Under the pieces are notes generated by a model that worked only from the letters and a program-made list of their open reading frames with translations, was not told where the DNA came from and ran no database searches. Source: Spirochaetota bacterium (lineage in GTDB: Bacteria; Spirochaetota; UBA4802; UBA5550). From it: a stretch of DNA of 64,000 bases. Both the position numbers and the translations under genes were made by a program. Shown in pieces: positions 7,838 through 16,797 of this stretch; the first letter of the stretch is position 1, and each line of letters opens with the position of its first letter. The stretch lies in NCBI GenBank assembly GCA_016933025.1, contig JAFGBT010000015.1, positions 222,549-286,548 of the forward strand. The letters are read 5' to 3'.

Positions 7838-8839
7838 GTGCAAGTCCTGATCAATGATTGTCCGGTCGATTTCAAGCTGGACGGCGGACAGAAGGTTTCC
7901 GACGTCGTAGAATCCGTTTCAGCCTGGACGCGGGAGCGAAATCTGATTTTCTACGAGCTCTACATTGACAATGACCGGTTCGCGATAGATGCGGTCCCCG
8001 ACATGGGGCTCTCCGGGGTGAAGATCATCAACTGCATCGTGCAGTCCAGGGCTGATATCGTCTTCTCCTCCGTGGATGAGGCGGCCCGCTACTGCGAAAG
8101 GGCATCGTCGTTTGTTGCGCGTGCGCTCGAGACCGGCGAGCTGAAGCGCGAAGACGCGGAAAACATGGTGGGCGGCGTTTCCTGGCTTCTCGAGGTCCTT
8201 GCCAGGGTGATGAACCTCCTCGGACTTGGCGGCGAAGACCTGAAATACAAGGATAGCGAGCTGTCGCGCCACGTCGAGTCCATCGAGGGGTTCCGCGACG
8301 CCCTTTCGTCCGCCGGCGACGCCGACAGGGCGCTCGAGATCGTCAGGGCGCAGGGAGACATCTACAGCGAAATCAAACAGATGTTCCGCATTCTCCTGCT
8401 GAGCGACGCCATGCGGTCGCTAATCGTACAGAGCATCGATTCTCCGGACGTTCTCATCGCCTCCATCAGGGAGACGAGGGAGGGGCTCGATGAACAGCTC
8501 GCCAACATACAGGCCGCCGCGGTTGCCTTCCAGACCGGGAAGGACAGGGAGGGCTCAGAGCGCCTCAAGAACTTCGTTGACTTCATCTACCGGTACACGC
8601 GGACCTGTTACCAGCTGGTGCCGATGTTTCGCCTGGACCTGGCGGAGGTCGAGGTCGACGGTGTCAGCCTGGAGACGAAAAACCGGGACCTGAGGAGCCT
8701 GCTCCACGAGGTCTCCTCGATCATGGAAAACAACGACATCATCAGTCTCTCGGACGTCCTCGAATACGAGATGCTTCCCTCCCTGGAAAATCTCGCAGCG
8801 TATATTGGGATTTTGCTGGACAGGATATCCAGGGATTAA
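7838..8839 (+). CDS. unknown protein in the position after fliD
   Basis: I do not recognise this 333-residue protein. It begins with GTG at 7838 after GAGGTGAG and is 18 bases behind fliD, so it is almost certainly in the same transcript. The first 60 residues (MQVLINDCPVDFKLDGGQKV and on) look like a small beta-rich domain. The rest looks helical, with EAARYCERASSFVARALETG and LASIRETREGLDEQ-like stretches. There is no signal peptide or membrane segment. Many flagellar loci have the chaperone fliS here; this protein is far longer and has no FliS signature that I can see. A chaperone or filament-assembly role is inference from position only. Confidence 0.75.
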   Translation: MQVLINDCPVDFKLDGGQKVSDVVESVSAWTRERNLIFYELYIDNDRFAIDAVPDMGLSGVKIINCIVQSRADIVFSSVDEAARYCERASSFVARALETGELKREDAENMVGGVSWLLEVLARVMNLLGLGGEDLKYKDSELSRHVESIEGFRDALSSAGDADRALEIVRAQGDIYSEIKQMFRILLLSDAMRSLIVQSIDSPDVLIASIRETREGLDEQLANIQAAAVAFQTGKDREGSERLKNFVDFIYRYTRTCYQLVPMFRLDLAEVEVDGVSLETKNRDLRSLLHEVSSIMENNDIISLSDVLEYEMLPSLENLAAYIGILLDRISRD

Positions 8840-8974
8840 TACCTTTCTCCTGCACGGCGTTTGCTGATCGCGCATACGCATCAATTTTAATGAGACGTTG
8901 TCAGAATTGACCGGGCACCTCGCGGTTTGGGGTTGTATTGCCGCGAAAAAAATAATGGGAATGGAGGGAGCGCT

Positions 8975-9394
8975 ATGGATGAGGGCGGGTGGAATTTATT
9001 TAAAGAGCATATCGGTTACACGGATGAAGAACTCAAGCTGTTTCGGGAGCGCGTGAAGGATGAAGAGCTGTCCAGGGCCATGGAGATAACCGGCAAGACG
9101 ATAATAGCCGAGGTGGTCGAATCGCACGGGTGCAATAGCCGCCACCTGAAGGGCGATCGGTTCTTTCTGGACGGCGCCGGCAATCTGCTTTCGAAGCTGT
9201 GCCCGAAGAGAATGTGCATATATCTCATGGGTGCGCTCGAAACCGCCGTTTTCGGGGTCCAGGAATTATTTTACGCGGGCGCCGATCCCAATAACGTCCA
9301 GTTTAAGCGGTTCGGGTGCCGCGATGTCGGCGTGAAATGCGGCGGCTGGGGGCGCGTGGTCATGGAAATCAAAATGGTGGACCGGACCAAATAA
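8975..9394 (+). CDS. small conserved protein, resembles the TIGR04076 family
   Basis: This protein has 139 residues. The upstream frame extends to 8927, but the ATG at 8975 follows GGAGGGAG and is the likely start. The C-terminal two thirds (IIAEVVESHGCNSRHLKGDR, FLDGAGNLLSKLCPKRMC, GGWGRVVMEIKMV) recall the short uncharacterised TIGR04076 proteins: a V-x-x-x-x-C-x-x-x-H-x-x-G-D start, a central L-C-P and a hydrophobic strand at the end. Six cysteines could bind metal. No function is known to me. It ends nine bases from the convergent thioesterase gene. Confidence 0.7.
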   Translation: MDEGGWNLFKEHIGYTDEELKLFRERVKDEELSRAMEITGKTIIAEVVESHGCNSRHLKGDRFFLDGAGNLLSKLCPKRMCIYLMGALETAVFGVQELFYAGADPNNVQFKRFGCRDVGVKCGGWGRVVMEIKMVDRTK

Positions 9395-9403
9395 CAAGCC
9401 GCA

Positions 9404-9847
9404 TCAGACGTCCGGGGCATTGTTGTGGATTCTGTCCGATTCTTCTTTTGAGACGGGAACGTACTTCCCGGTGGCCTTTACATATATTTCATTATTCATG
9501 TCGCTCACTTCTCCGAAGGTTATGCATAATATCTTCCTGTCGGAAAGTAGTCGTCCTTTTACAAGGTACGTCCCATTGGCGCTCATTGGTTTCAGGTATC
9601 GTACGGTAAATTCGGCTGTTACACAGAGCCGTTCTTTGGCTATAGTCGCGCTTAAAGCCATTGCCTCGTCCAGAAGGGCCGCTGATATGCCGCCGTGTAT
9701 GAAGCCATGTCCGATATAATCTTCCCGCTGCTCAATTGTGGTGACGACATGCCCGCCCTCCAGCCAGAAGCGGTGTTTCAGCCCCCTGTGGTTTTGATCG
9801 CCGCAGACGTAACACGCTTTGTGATTTGGGATGAGCACTTTATTCAT
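9404..9847 (-). CDS. PaaI-like hotdog thioesterase
   Basis: A 147-residue single-hotdog protein. The segment GHGFIHGGISAALLDEAMAL is the PaaI-type active-site region (HGG at the turn and an acidic residue on the central helix), followed by strands such as TAEFTVRYLKPMSANGTYLV. Proteins of this kind hydrolyse acyl-CoA or acyl-ACP thioesters. An N-terminal CYVCGDQN cysteine pair is seen in a subset of the family. It is the last gene of the seven-gene minus-strand operon, two bases after the radical SAM gene at 9850. That position suggests release or editing of an acyl intermediate made by the upstream enzymes. Confidence 0.85.
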   Translation of the reverse strand: MNKVLIPNHKACYVCGDQNHRGLKHRFWLEGGHVVTTIEQREDYIGHGFIHGGISAALLDEAMALSATIAKERLCVTAEFTVRYLKPMSANGTYLVKGRLLSDRKILCITFGEVSDMNNEIYVKATGKYVPVSKEESDRIHNNAPDV

Positions 9848-9849
9848 CG

Positions 9850-11178
9850 TTAACGTTCATGTGCCATCGCCGGCATGCCTGGCCGGCTGTTTTGCAGTTT
9901 TTTTATTCGCTGAAGGACTCTTCGTTTATTATAGTTATACGGGCTGTACACATTGCATATTGCATATTCATAAATGCCCATTAATTCTTCCCTGCTCATA
10001 TGCGGATGCCTGAACACCACATGAAGTCCGTCATATTCGTCCCAGTTGTGGGACGTTATCAGTCCCCCGGTGAGCCATTCGCCGTATATCGGCAATTCGG
10101 GATATGGCGTGAATATGATGAATATTATAATGTTTACGGGGAGCCTGCTCAGTTTATCGAGGTCTTCTTTTAACGACGGTACCGTGTCATTGGGAAGGCC
10201 CAGTATGTAGGTGCCTGACGTCGATACATTGTTTTCACGTAATTCGGAAAAGACCCTGTAGATCTTATCGCTCGATTGCCCTTTCTTCTGGTCCAGAAGG
10301 TTGGCGTCATTCATTGATTCAATCCCCATGTATACGCTGTCAAATCCGAATCTGGCGAGTTCCCTGACATTTCCTGTAATCAGGTCAACCCTTGAACTGC
10401 AAAACCACTTCATGCCGTATTTTTTCAATAATTCCAGTACTCTCCGGGCGTGTGTTCTGTGCTGCAGAAAGGTTTCGTCCCCGATATTGATATACCGGAT
10501 TCCCATCTCTTTATACGTTGCGAGCGCCCTTTCAATTTCTTTGATGGATAGTATATCTATATCAGGTGAGAATATTTTCGTGCAGCAGAATTCGCATTTG
10601 AACCTGCACCCTTTAATCGTGAACAAGTATCCCGCCTCTTCCCCCGCCGGGAGCACCGAACTGAAGGGGGTTGTTATTATCGGGTGCCGGATGGCGTCGA
10701 TTTTTTCGTTTTCTATGAGCGATTTTAATTCGCGATCAGGATATCCGATGAATATTTTGTCGAAATGTGAAGAGGCGCCGGGCGTGAATGTGCCGTAATT
10801 GCCCGCCCAGACCTCCCTCACGCCGTTTTCCCGCGCTATCCCTGCCATTTTTACCGCGGCGTTGAAATTTGTTGTATAAAAGCTGATCCCCAGAACATCA
10901 TAGCCCTGTTTTGTGGCGTCGTTGAATTCCCCCCACTCCGGGAACTCAAGAATGTCAACCGAGGGTATATTTTCCTTGAGAAAGCGGAGCCCGATAGCCG
11001 GCTGGCTTCTCCCGCCAAGGAATGATTCGTTATTCGCGATTTTAATGCATTCCTCAACGCTGGTTATCTTGGCCGGATCGATTTTCCTTCCCGGCACCTG
11101 GTTGACCATTGAGATTTCAGGCATCGGTACCGTCGACAGGAGCACCTTTTTTCTTTTCTTTTTTACAATAAAATCCAT
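9850..11178 (-). CDS. B12-binding-type radical SAM protein (third of three)
   Basis: This 442-residue protein has an N-terminal Rossmann-like region (DILEFPEWGEFNDATKQGYD, VLGISFYTTNFNAA, VWAGNYGTFTPGA) as in cobalamin-binding radical SAM enzymes. A radical SAM core follows, with cysteines at residues 191, 195 and 198 (KGCRFKCEFCCT) for the 4Fe-4S cluster that cleaves S-adenosylmethionine. INIGDETFLQ and VYMGIESMND are core strands. Whether it binds cobalamin is not proven, since this family often lacks the classical ligand motif. It is less like the other two than they are like each other. The operon continues into the thioesterase two bases later, and the preceding gene ends 19 bases before its start. 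Confidence 0.85.
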   Translation of the reverse strand: MDFIVKKKRKKVLLSTVPMPEISMVNQVPGRKIDPAKITSVEECIKIANNESFLGGRSQPAIGLRFLKENIPSVDILEFPEWGEFNDATKQGYDVLGISFYTTNFNAAVKMAGIARENGVREVWAGNYGTFTPGASSHFDKIFIGYPDRELKSLIENEKIDAIRHPIITTPFSSVLPAGEEAGYLFTIKGCRFKCEFCCTKIFSPDIDILSIKEIERALATYKEMGIRYINIGDETFLQHRTHARRVLELLKKYGMKWFCSSRVDLITGNVRELARFGFDSVYMGIESMNDANLLDQKKGQSSDKIYRVFSELRENNVSTSGTYILGLPNDTVPSLKEDLDKLSRLPVNIIIFIIFTPYPELPIYGEWLTGGLITSHNWDEYDGLHVVFRHPHMSREELMGIYEYAICNVYSPYNYNKRRVLQRIKKLQNSRPGMPAMAHER

Positions 11179-11197
11179 GGCGGTAATTACTCACCTT

Positions 11198-12724
11198 CTA
11201 ATAATTTACAGCCCTGGGCGCCCCCAGCAGCATGCTTCGTTCATGCAAATGCATTTTCAGAATGTTATTCAGCTTTTTCTGGTAGTCCTTTTCTTCTTCG
11301 GGATCCGGCTTATAGCAGGAGGGAAACTTGTACGATACATAATTAAAGCTCAGGTTTAACAGCAGGGTGTCTATCTTTTCTCTTATCAGCACGTTGCGAG
11401 GATTCGGCGAGAACGTGTCCCACAAATCCCACATCCCCATCAGCCTTTTCCAGATGTTTTTAAATGAATATACCTTTTGGTTTGCATAATAGTACCCGTC
11501 CTGAAGTTCATCCGGCGTCATTTTTTCGGGCATGAACTGAACAGTGGTACCCGTGTAGCGTTTCCAGTCATGAGACAGAACTCTTCCCTCTCGCTCTAAA
11601 CGCTTCGTCAGAACCGTGCCCGGGAATGGAGTCACGCAGAAGAACTGCGGAAGACCCAGATGATTATCAATAACAAAATCCGCGGTATTTTCAAACACAG
11701 AAACGTCCTCGTTGTCATAACCGAGCACGAATGTGCTAATGATCGCCAATCCATATGATTGAATTTTTTTGATTTTCGTTGAATACTCTGCGATTTTATT
11801 CGCTGGATTCTTTTCCATGATCGCCAGTGTTTCTTCAGTTATGGACTCGAACCCGACTATCATCCTTGTGCCGCCGGACATCGCCAGTAGCTCGAGCAGT
11901 TCATTGTCATTGGCCATGGCAAGGGATCCCTGGCTCATCCAGCTTATATTCAGCGGCGCAAGCGCGCGGCAGAGTTCTTTCGTGCGGCTCCTGATGGCCG
12001 AGATGTCGTCGTCGACTATCATATACCGAGTGGTCTCTCCAAACCTGTCCTTGATCGACCTTATCTCCTCGATGACTTTTTCAATCGGTCTGAACCGGTA
12101 TTTCGGGCCCCAGAGGAGGCTCACTGAGCAAAATTCGCATCTCATCGGGCAGCCCCTCATTGTTTGTATCATCGGGTTGTGATACGATTCCAGCTTAAGC
12201 TTGTCCCACCTGGGGAGCGGCTGGTCGGCGAGGTCTGGACGTTCGGATTCCTCCATCCTGTATATGCGCTTGAGAGAGCCGTTTTTGAAATCATTCAATA
12301 TTGTGGCCATCAGAGTTTCAGCTTCGCCCAGGGCGAGGGAGTCGGCGTGTTCAAGCGCCTCATCGGGCATCATTGAGGCGTGATAACCGCCAATAATGAC
12401 GGGTATCCCTTTTTCCCTGAATGTATCGGCAATGATGTAGCCGCGTGTCGCCTCGGTGGTAAAAAATGTTAATATCAACAGGTCTGTCTTTTTATCGAAG
12501 TCAATCTCCTCCACGTATTCGTCTATGAGCGTCACGTCAAATTCCTCCGGGACAAGGGACCCGAGAATTGCCAGGGTCAGAGACGTCCCGCTGGCCTTTT
12601 TTTTCAGGCTTCCCGACATAACCGCAGCCCTGGATGAGTAGCCGAAGGCCAGATCCCAGAACTCAACCCGTTCGGGATCAAATAATTCTTTCTTTGGAAA
12701 AATTATCGTAATATTCTTTTTCAT
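11198..12724 (-). CDS. B12-binding-type radical SAM protein (second of three)
   Basis: A 508-residue enzyme with an N-terminal B12-type domain (LAILGSLVPEEFDVTLIDEY, LLILTFFTTEATRGY, VIIGGYHASMMPDEAL) and a radical SAM core. Its cluster cysteines are at 192, 196 and 199 (TMRGCPMRCEFCSV). MIVGFESITEETL and ISTFVLGYDNED are core segments. The C-terminal 90 residues have no motif known to me. Members of this class do methylations, ring formations and C-C couplings on unactivated carbons, often in lipid or natural-product pathways. It is a close paralogue of the gene at 12805: both open with ITII-x-PK and FDP-x-R-x-EFW. Its substrate is unknown; the operon suggests an ACP-bound or free acyl chain. 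Confidence 0.88.
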   Translation of the reverse strand: MKKNITIIFPKKELFDPERVEFWDLAFGYSSRAAVMSGSLKKKASGTSLTLAILGSLVPEEFDVTLIDEYVEEIDFDKKTDLLILTFFTTEATRGYIIADTFREKGIPVIIGGYHASMMPDEALEHADSLALGEAETLMATILNDFKNGSLKRIYRMEESERPDLADQPLPRWDKLKLESYHNPMIQTMRGCPMRCEFCSVSLLWGPKYRFRPIEKVIEEIRSIKDRFGETTRYMIVDDDISAIRSRTKELCRALAPLNISWMSQGSLAMANDNELLELLAMSGGTRMIVGFESITEETLAIMEKNPANKIAEYSTKIKKIQSYGLAIISTFVLGYDNEDVSVFENTADFVIDNHLGLPQFFCVTPFPGTVLTKRLEREGRVLSHDWKRYTGTTVQFMPEKMTPDELQDGYYYANQKVYSFKNIWKRLMGMWDLWDTFSPNPRNVLIREKIDTLLLNLSFNYVSYKFPSCYKPDPEEEKDYQKKLNNILKMHLHERSMLLGAPRAVNY

Positions 12725-12747
12725 AGTATCTTCCCCTGATGAGTATC

Positions 12748-12775
12748 GGGACGCGACCGGGAGGGGCCGCGTCCC
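12748..12775. repeat. intercistronic hairpin between the paralogous radical SAM genes
   Basis: GGGACGCG at 12748-12755 pairs perfectly with CGCGTCCC at 12768-12775 around a 12-base loop. It lies in the 80-base gap, the widest spacing in this operon. It lacks a T-run on the minus strand and may mark mRNA processing or differential expression. Confidence 0.5.
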
Positions 12776-12804
12776 TGGGTGCCCGGCGGTCTTTACGGAT
12801 CATG

Positions 12805-14337
12805 TCAAATGGCCGCAACATTCACTCCTGTATTGTTATCGACCACGGCGTTCATCATTTCGGTTCTTCTGCTGAGAAACCTCCGAAGCAGGGTGTTCAG
12901 CTTTTTCCTGTAATGCGCCTCTTCGTTGCTGTCTGCGTTGTAATTCAAGGGGTAACTGTAGGCGCATGCCCGGAAATTTTCATTGAGCAGCAAGGTGTCG
13001 ATTTTTTCCTTAATTATGACAGGTTCCCGCCTTCTTGCGTTTTCGTCCCACAGCCTCCAGAGCCCGTTTAACCGTTTCCATATGTTCTTATATGAATAGA
13101 CTTTTTGAATCGTGTAGTAATACCCGTTTTGCAGTTGTTCCGGCGTCATGGTCTTTGGTATGAACTGCACCGTCGAGCCCGTGTAGAATTTCCAATCCCT
13201 GGAAAGTATTCTCCCTTCCTCCTCAAGCCTTTTTGTGAGGGCAGTTCCGGGAAACGGCGTCAGTGCGAATAATTGCGGCAGTGCAATGCAGTTATCAATG
13301 ATGAAGTCCGCCGAATTGTCGAAACTATCCATTCCGTCCGTGTCAAAACCGAAAACAAATGCGCCGATGATGGCCACTCCGTAGGATTGTATCTTCCTGA
13401 TGTTTGCGATATAATCCGATAATTTATTTGCCGGGTTTTTTTTCATTAGCCTGAGGCTTTCCTCGGATACCGATTCAAAGCCCATTATCATCCTCGTGCC
13501 CCCGGATTGCGTCATGAGATCCAGGTATTCGTCGTCCTTCGCCATTGCCATTGAGCCCTGGCTCATCCATTGAATCTGCAGCGGGATCAAAGCCCTGAAA
13601 AGCTCTTTTGAGCGATTTCTGTTCGCCGCAATATCATCATCGGAAATCATTATGAAGGTGTTTCTTCCGAAAGATTTTTTTAATGACTCTATTTCCTCGA
13701 TGACTTTCTCGATCGGCTTATACCGGTACTTGGAGCCCCAATGAACCCGCACCGTGCAGAAATCGCATTTCATCGGGCAGCCCCTCATTGTCTGAATGGT
13801 CGGGTTAAAGTATGAGTTAAGCTTTAAGCAGTTGAAATGAGGTATAGGAAGATTGTCCAGGGCAGGCCTCTCATCATCATTTACCCTGTAAAATTTTTCC
13901 AATTTTCCTTTCCTGAAATCTTCAAGTATCTTCGGCAATAGAACCTCAGCTTCTCCGATGGCCACGGTGTCCGCATGAGTGATCGCTTCGTCCGGTGCCA
14001 TGGAGGCATGGCAGCCTCCGATGACGACCGTTACATTTCGTTCCCTGAATGTATCGGCAATCGCATAACCCCTGGTAGCGGCAGTGGTGAAGAAGGTCAG
14101 CAGCAACAGGTCGGTTTCGATAGTAAAATCGATATCTTCGACGTTTTCATCGATCACCGTCACCTCAAAGTCGTCCGGTATTAATGAATGGAGTATCGGG
14201 AGGGCCATGGGCGTGCCGCTGTACTTGCGCTGCTGGATCCCGGCCGCCTTGGCCATAAATCCGAATTCCCAGAATTCCATTCTCCCCGGGTCAAATATCT
14301 CTCTTTTCGGCGAAATTATCGTAATTTTATTTTTCAT
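12805..14337 (-). CDS. B12-binding-type radical SAM protein (first of three)
   Basis: This 510-residue paralogue of the protein at 11198 shares the same order of segments: MKNKITIISPKREIFDP at the start, LLLLTFFTTAATRGYAIAD, VVIGGCHASMAPDEAI, then the radical SAM cysteines at 187, 191 and 194 (TMRGCPMKCDFCTV), MIMGFESVSEESLRL and AIIGAFVFGFD. The identical layout suggests tandem duplication followed by divergence, for example for two successive or two positional reactions. Its ATG overlaps the acyl carrier protein stop codon by four bases (ATGA), so translation is coupled. That is the best hint that its substrate could be an ACP-bound chain. Confidence 0.88.
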   Translation of the reverse strand: MKNKITIISPKREIFDPGRMEFWEFGFMAKAAGIQQRKYSGTPMALPILHSLIPDDFEVTVIDENVEDIDFTIETDLLLLTFFTTAATRGYAIADTFRERNVTVVIGGCHASMAPDEAITHADTVAIGEAEVLLPKILEDFRKGKLEKFYRVNDDERPALDNLPIPHFNCLKLNSYFNPTIQTMRGCPMKCDFCTVRVHWGSKYRYKPIEKVIEEIESLKKSFGRNTFIMISDDDIAANRNRSKELFRALIPLQIQWMSQGSMAMAKDDEYLDLMTQSGGTRMIMGFESVSEESLRLMKKNPANKLSDYIANIRKIQSYGVAIIGAFVFGFDTDGMDSFDNSADFIIDNCIALPQLFALTPFPGTALTKRLEEEGRILSRDWKFYTGSTVQFIPKTMTPEQLQNGYYYTIQKVYSYKNIWKRLNGLWRLWDENARRREPVIIKEKIDTLLLNENFRACAYSYPLNYNADSNEEAHYRKKLNTLLRRFLSRRTEMMNAVVDNNTGVNVAAI

Positions 14338-14621
14338 TTTGCCCTCGCTTGCGTCTCGATGCTTTTCGGAAGAACGCCTTCAGCCAGAATGAATTGATAA
14401 ATATCGCCCATCGTCGCGATATTTTTAACCCTGTCTTCATCAATCGAAATTTCGAACCTGTCTTCGAACGACAGCATTATTTCGATTAAATCCAGTGAAT
14501 CGGCCATCAGGTCATCAACGAGTGACTTTTCCTCGGTGATCATCTGTATGGTGACGCCGTGCTTCTTGAGCACGCTTGCCACAACTTCATCAACGACTTG
14601 CTTGATTTCCTTGTAGTCCAT
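14334..14621 (-). CDS. acyl carrier protein
   Basis: A 95-residue carrier protein. Ser42 in the motif ADSLDLIEI is the expected 4'-phosphopantetheine attachment site, and the four-helix ACP pattern is clear (FEDRFEISIDEDRVKNIATM, then GDIYQFI). A short basic tail (ETQARAK) extends past the usual ACP end. A start codon at 14621 follows an AGGAG-like run. Lying between the two KAS III-type genes and the radical SAM genes, and not in a housekeeping fatty-acid locus, it is probably a dedicated carrier for this pathway. Confidence 0.93.
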   Translation of the reverse strand: MDYKEIKQVVDEVVASVLKKHGVTIQMITEEKSLVDDLMADSLDLIEIMLSFEDRFEISIDEDRVKNIATMGDIYQFILAEGVLPKSIETQARAK

Positions 14622-14652
14622 ATTTGTTCTCCTGAGGTTATTTTAGTGCGTA

Positions 14653-15543
14653 TCAGACCAGATACAGGCCGCATGCGGCCGTAAGCCCGGCTCCTGCGCC
14701 GATGAATAGTATCGCGTCATTGTCCCGCAGGTATCCCCGCTCACCCGCGATGTGATATCCCAGGATAAGGGCGGATGAATGCGGGTCGCCGAATTCGTCG
14801 TACAGATCGACCGTCTGGCTTCCGTCTATGCCGAGCGCTTTGGATAATTTTACGCTGAATCCGGAAACCGGCTGGGATGATATAATTGTTTTTATTTCCG
14901 ATACCGGTATGGATCGGGATTGAAGGTAATCCCTGGCCGCAACAACGGAGAAATCATTAAGGCGGCCGTGATAATCATCGTCTATCTGGATGGTGACCTC
15001 CTTTCTTCCTTCATTGCCGAGTGCAATCAGGTCTGCGTACGAGCGCAGTCCGTGATTCCCGTCACTGGATGTCTTAAAGATGATTTCCCTGAACCCGTAG
15101 TTATTTGCTTCTGAATGGGAGAGTAATACCGCGGCGCCGATTTTCGAGTAAGGAAATGCGGGGCTGTATTCCTTCGAGGGATGCACATCGCTGGAAATTA
15201 TCAGGGCATTCGTAATGGTGCCGTTTTTCATAAAATCTTCCACGACCCTGACGGCGTACAAAAAACCGCAGGCACCGTTCATAATATCGAAAGAGAATGT
15301 CGAGCCGCCGTTCGTATTGTTCATTATGTCAAGGTTCATCCCGAGGCGATGCTGGATCAGGGCCGCCTGCGCCGGCTCGGCCATGTTGTCGTCCTTGTAG
15401 TTTCCTATACTTATCAGCATGTTGATCTCGTTCCTGTCAATTCCCGCTTTTTCCATGCACTGATCGGCGGCGCGAACTGCCAGGTCGATACAGCTTTTTA
15501 TGCTGCAGTCTGTTACAATTGAAGTTGATTTAATTCGCGCCAT
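14653..15543 (-). CDS. KAS III-like protein with incomplete catalytic triad
   Basis: A 296-residue thiolase-fold protein of the 3-oxoacyl-ACP synthase III type. Cys92 (IMNGACGFLYAV) aligns with the acyl-accepting cysteine. The histidine position reads SSQPV (Ser223) and the asparagine position reads EFGDPHSS (Asp253), so two of three catalytic residues are absent. The first 50 or so residues of the usual N-terminal half are also missing compared with the neighbour. ATG at 15543 with GGGAG ahead is preferred over a TTG at 15564; the start overlaps the upstream gene by 14 bases. It may form a heterodimer with the complete enzyme, act as an acyltransferase, or be a structural partner. Which of these is not decidable here. 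Confidence 0.85.
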   Translation of the reverse strand: MARIKSTSIVTDCSIKSCIDLAVRAADQCMEKAGIDRNEINMLISIGNYKDDNMAEPAQAALIQHRLGMNLDIMNNTNGGSTFSFDIMNGACGFLYAVRVVEDFMKNGTITNALIISSDVHPSKEYSPAFPYSKIGAAVLLSHSEANNYGFREIIFKTSSDGNHGLRSYADLIALGNEGRKEVTIQIDDDYHGRLNDFSVVAARDYLQSRSIPVSEIKTIISSQPVSGFSVKLSKALGIDGSQTVDLYDEFGDPHSSALILGYHIAGERGYLRDNDAILFIGAGAGLTAACGLYLV

Positions 15544-16573
15544 CTCGCACTCCCAGAGAGCCAATTTTTGCGGAAAGAAGTCCCAGCACCAAGCCGGATG
15601 CGGCGGAATAGAAGAGGACCCTGGACCCCCTGGGTATCTTTTTTTCCTTTATCGCATTGTGCAGGGCCACGAAATGGGACGTTGAAGCCGTGTTCCCGTA
15701 TTCATCAACATTTACGATTACCCCGCGCGGCTCCCAGTTAAAATAGTATTTCAGGTGTTGCCTGAAAAGCTCGATTACTTTTGGAGATGTCTGGTGATAT
15801 ATGTTGAAATCGTAGTCATCCATCTGGCTTTTATTGTTTTTCTCCAAAACGGTTTTCAGAAAAACGGGCAGGCGTTTAAAACTTTCGATATAAAGCTCCT
15901 TGGTTTTTGTGTACATGGCGGGCCCGGGATTGCGGTTGCTCGGGACTCCGATGCAATGCTTCGCGAATGCCGCTATAGTGGTGAAATTAATGAATTCTAT
16001 GCACTCGTTTTCATCATCAGATCTATCAAGGATGAAGGCGGCGCCTGCATCGCCGACGGTAAGTGATGCGAGCTGGTCGTCATGCCTATCTTTTATTTCT
16101 TTGAGGGCCGTCTCGGAAATGGGCGTAATGCATTCTCCGCTTATGACCATGCCGTTTCTGACGCTGCCCGATCTGATCATATTATCCAGAATATACGCCC
16201 CGGTCAACATGCCTGCGCATGCGTTTGTGATGTCGAGGTTGATAGCCGAGTGTGCGCCCAGTCTGTTTTTTGCCAGGAGGCTTATTGCCGGCTCAAGATG
16301 ATGCTTGAGCCCGCCGTGAAAACGGGTGATTGAAGAATAGATGACAACCTCGAGATCAGATGCCTTATATGACGAGTTCTTAAGGCAGTTCCCGGCCGCG
16401 GTTATCGCGATTTTTACCGAATCCTCGGATTGTGCCCGCCATCTGCGCTTTTTAATTCCCGCTGTGTCTAATGCCAGGAGGATAGATGCATCCTTGCCGG
16501 TCAGAAGCTCTTCATTTGTAACAATTTTCTCCGGAGTATAGGCGCCGATGCTTTCAAATTTGCTTTTATACAT
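15530..16573 (-). CDS. 3-oxoacyl-ACP synthase III type enzyme, complete triad
   Basis: This 347-residue thiolase-fold protein retains the full Cys-His-Asn set of KAS III: Cys119 in ITNACAGM, His260 in YHQTSP and Asn294 in EYGNTAST. KAS III enzymes condense an acyl-CoA or acyl-ACP with malonyl-ACP; related enzymes make beta-ketoacyl chains for quinolones, olefins and other products. The N-terminus ESIGAYTPEKIVTNEEL is typical. It is the first gene of the operon, and its ATG at 16573 follows GGCAGGA. The next gene, a degenerate relative, overlaps it. The linked ACP and the absence of FabD, FabF and FabG argue for a specialised pathway and not bulk fatty-acid synthesis. Confidence 0.92.
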   Translation of the reverse strand: MYKSKFESIGAYTPEKIVTNEELLTGKDASILLALDTAGIKKRRWRAQSEDSVKIAITAAGNCLKNSSYKASDLEVVIYSSITRFHGGLKHHLEPAISLLAKNRLGAHSAINLDITNACAGMLTGAYILDNMIRSGSVRNGMVISGECITPISETALKEIKDRHDDQLASLTVGDAGAAFILDRSDDENECIEFINFTTIAAFAKHCIGVPSNRNPGPAMYTKTKELYIESFKRLPVFLKTVLEKNNKSQMDDYDFNIYHQTSPKVIELFRQHLKYYFNWEPRGVIVNVDEYGNTASTSHFVALHNAIKEKKIPRGSRVLFYSAASGLVLGLLSAKIGSLGVRDGAN

Positions 16574-16797
16574 TGCTGTCCTGCCACTAATATGTTTTCA
16601 GAGTACCGTGGTGTTGCTGACATTTCATGTACCGATATGAATGGGCCAACGTGCGATACCCGCACTTTGCTCGCTGTCAGGCCGTCTGGAGGCTGACGTG
16701 AATGAGCAAGTGTTCAATTGGATCTGGTTTTATCCGGTATTTGTGTGAACAGGAGGAAATTTGAGGTTCTTTTATTGCGCCAACTCAAAAAAATAAA

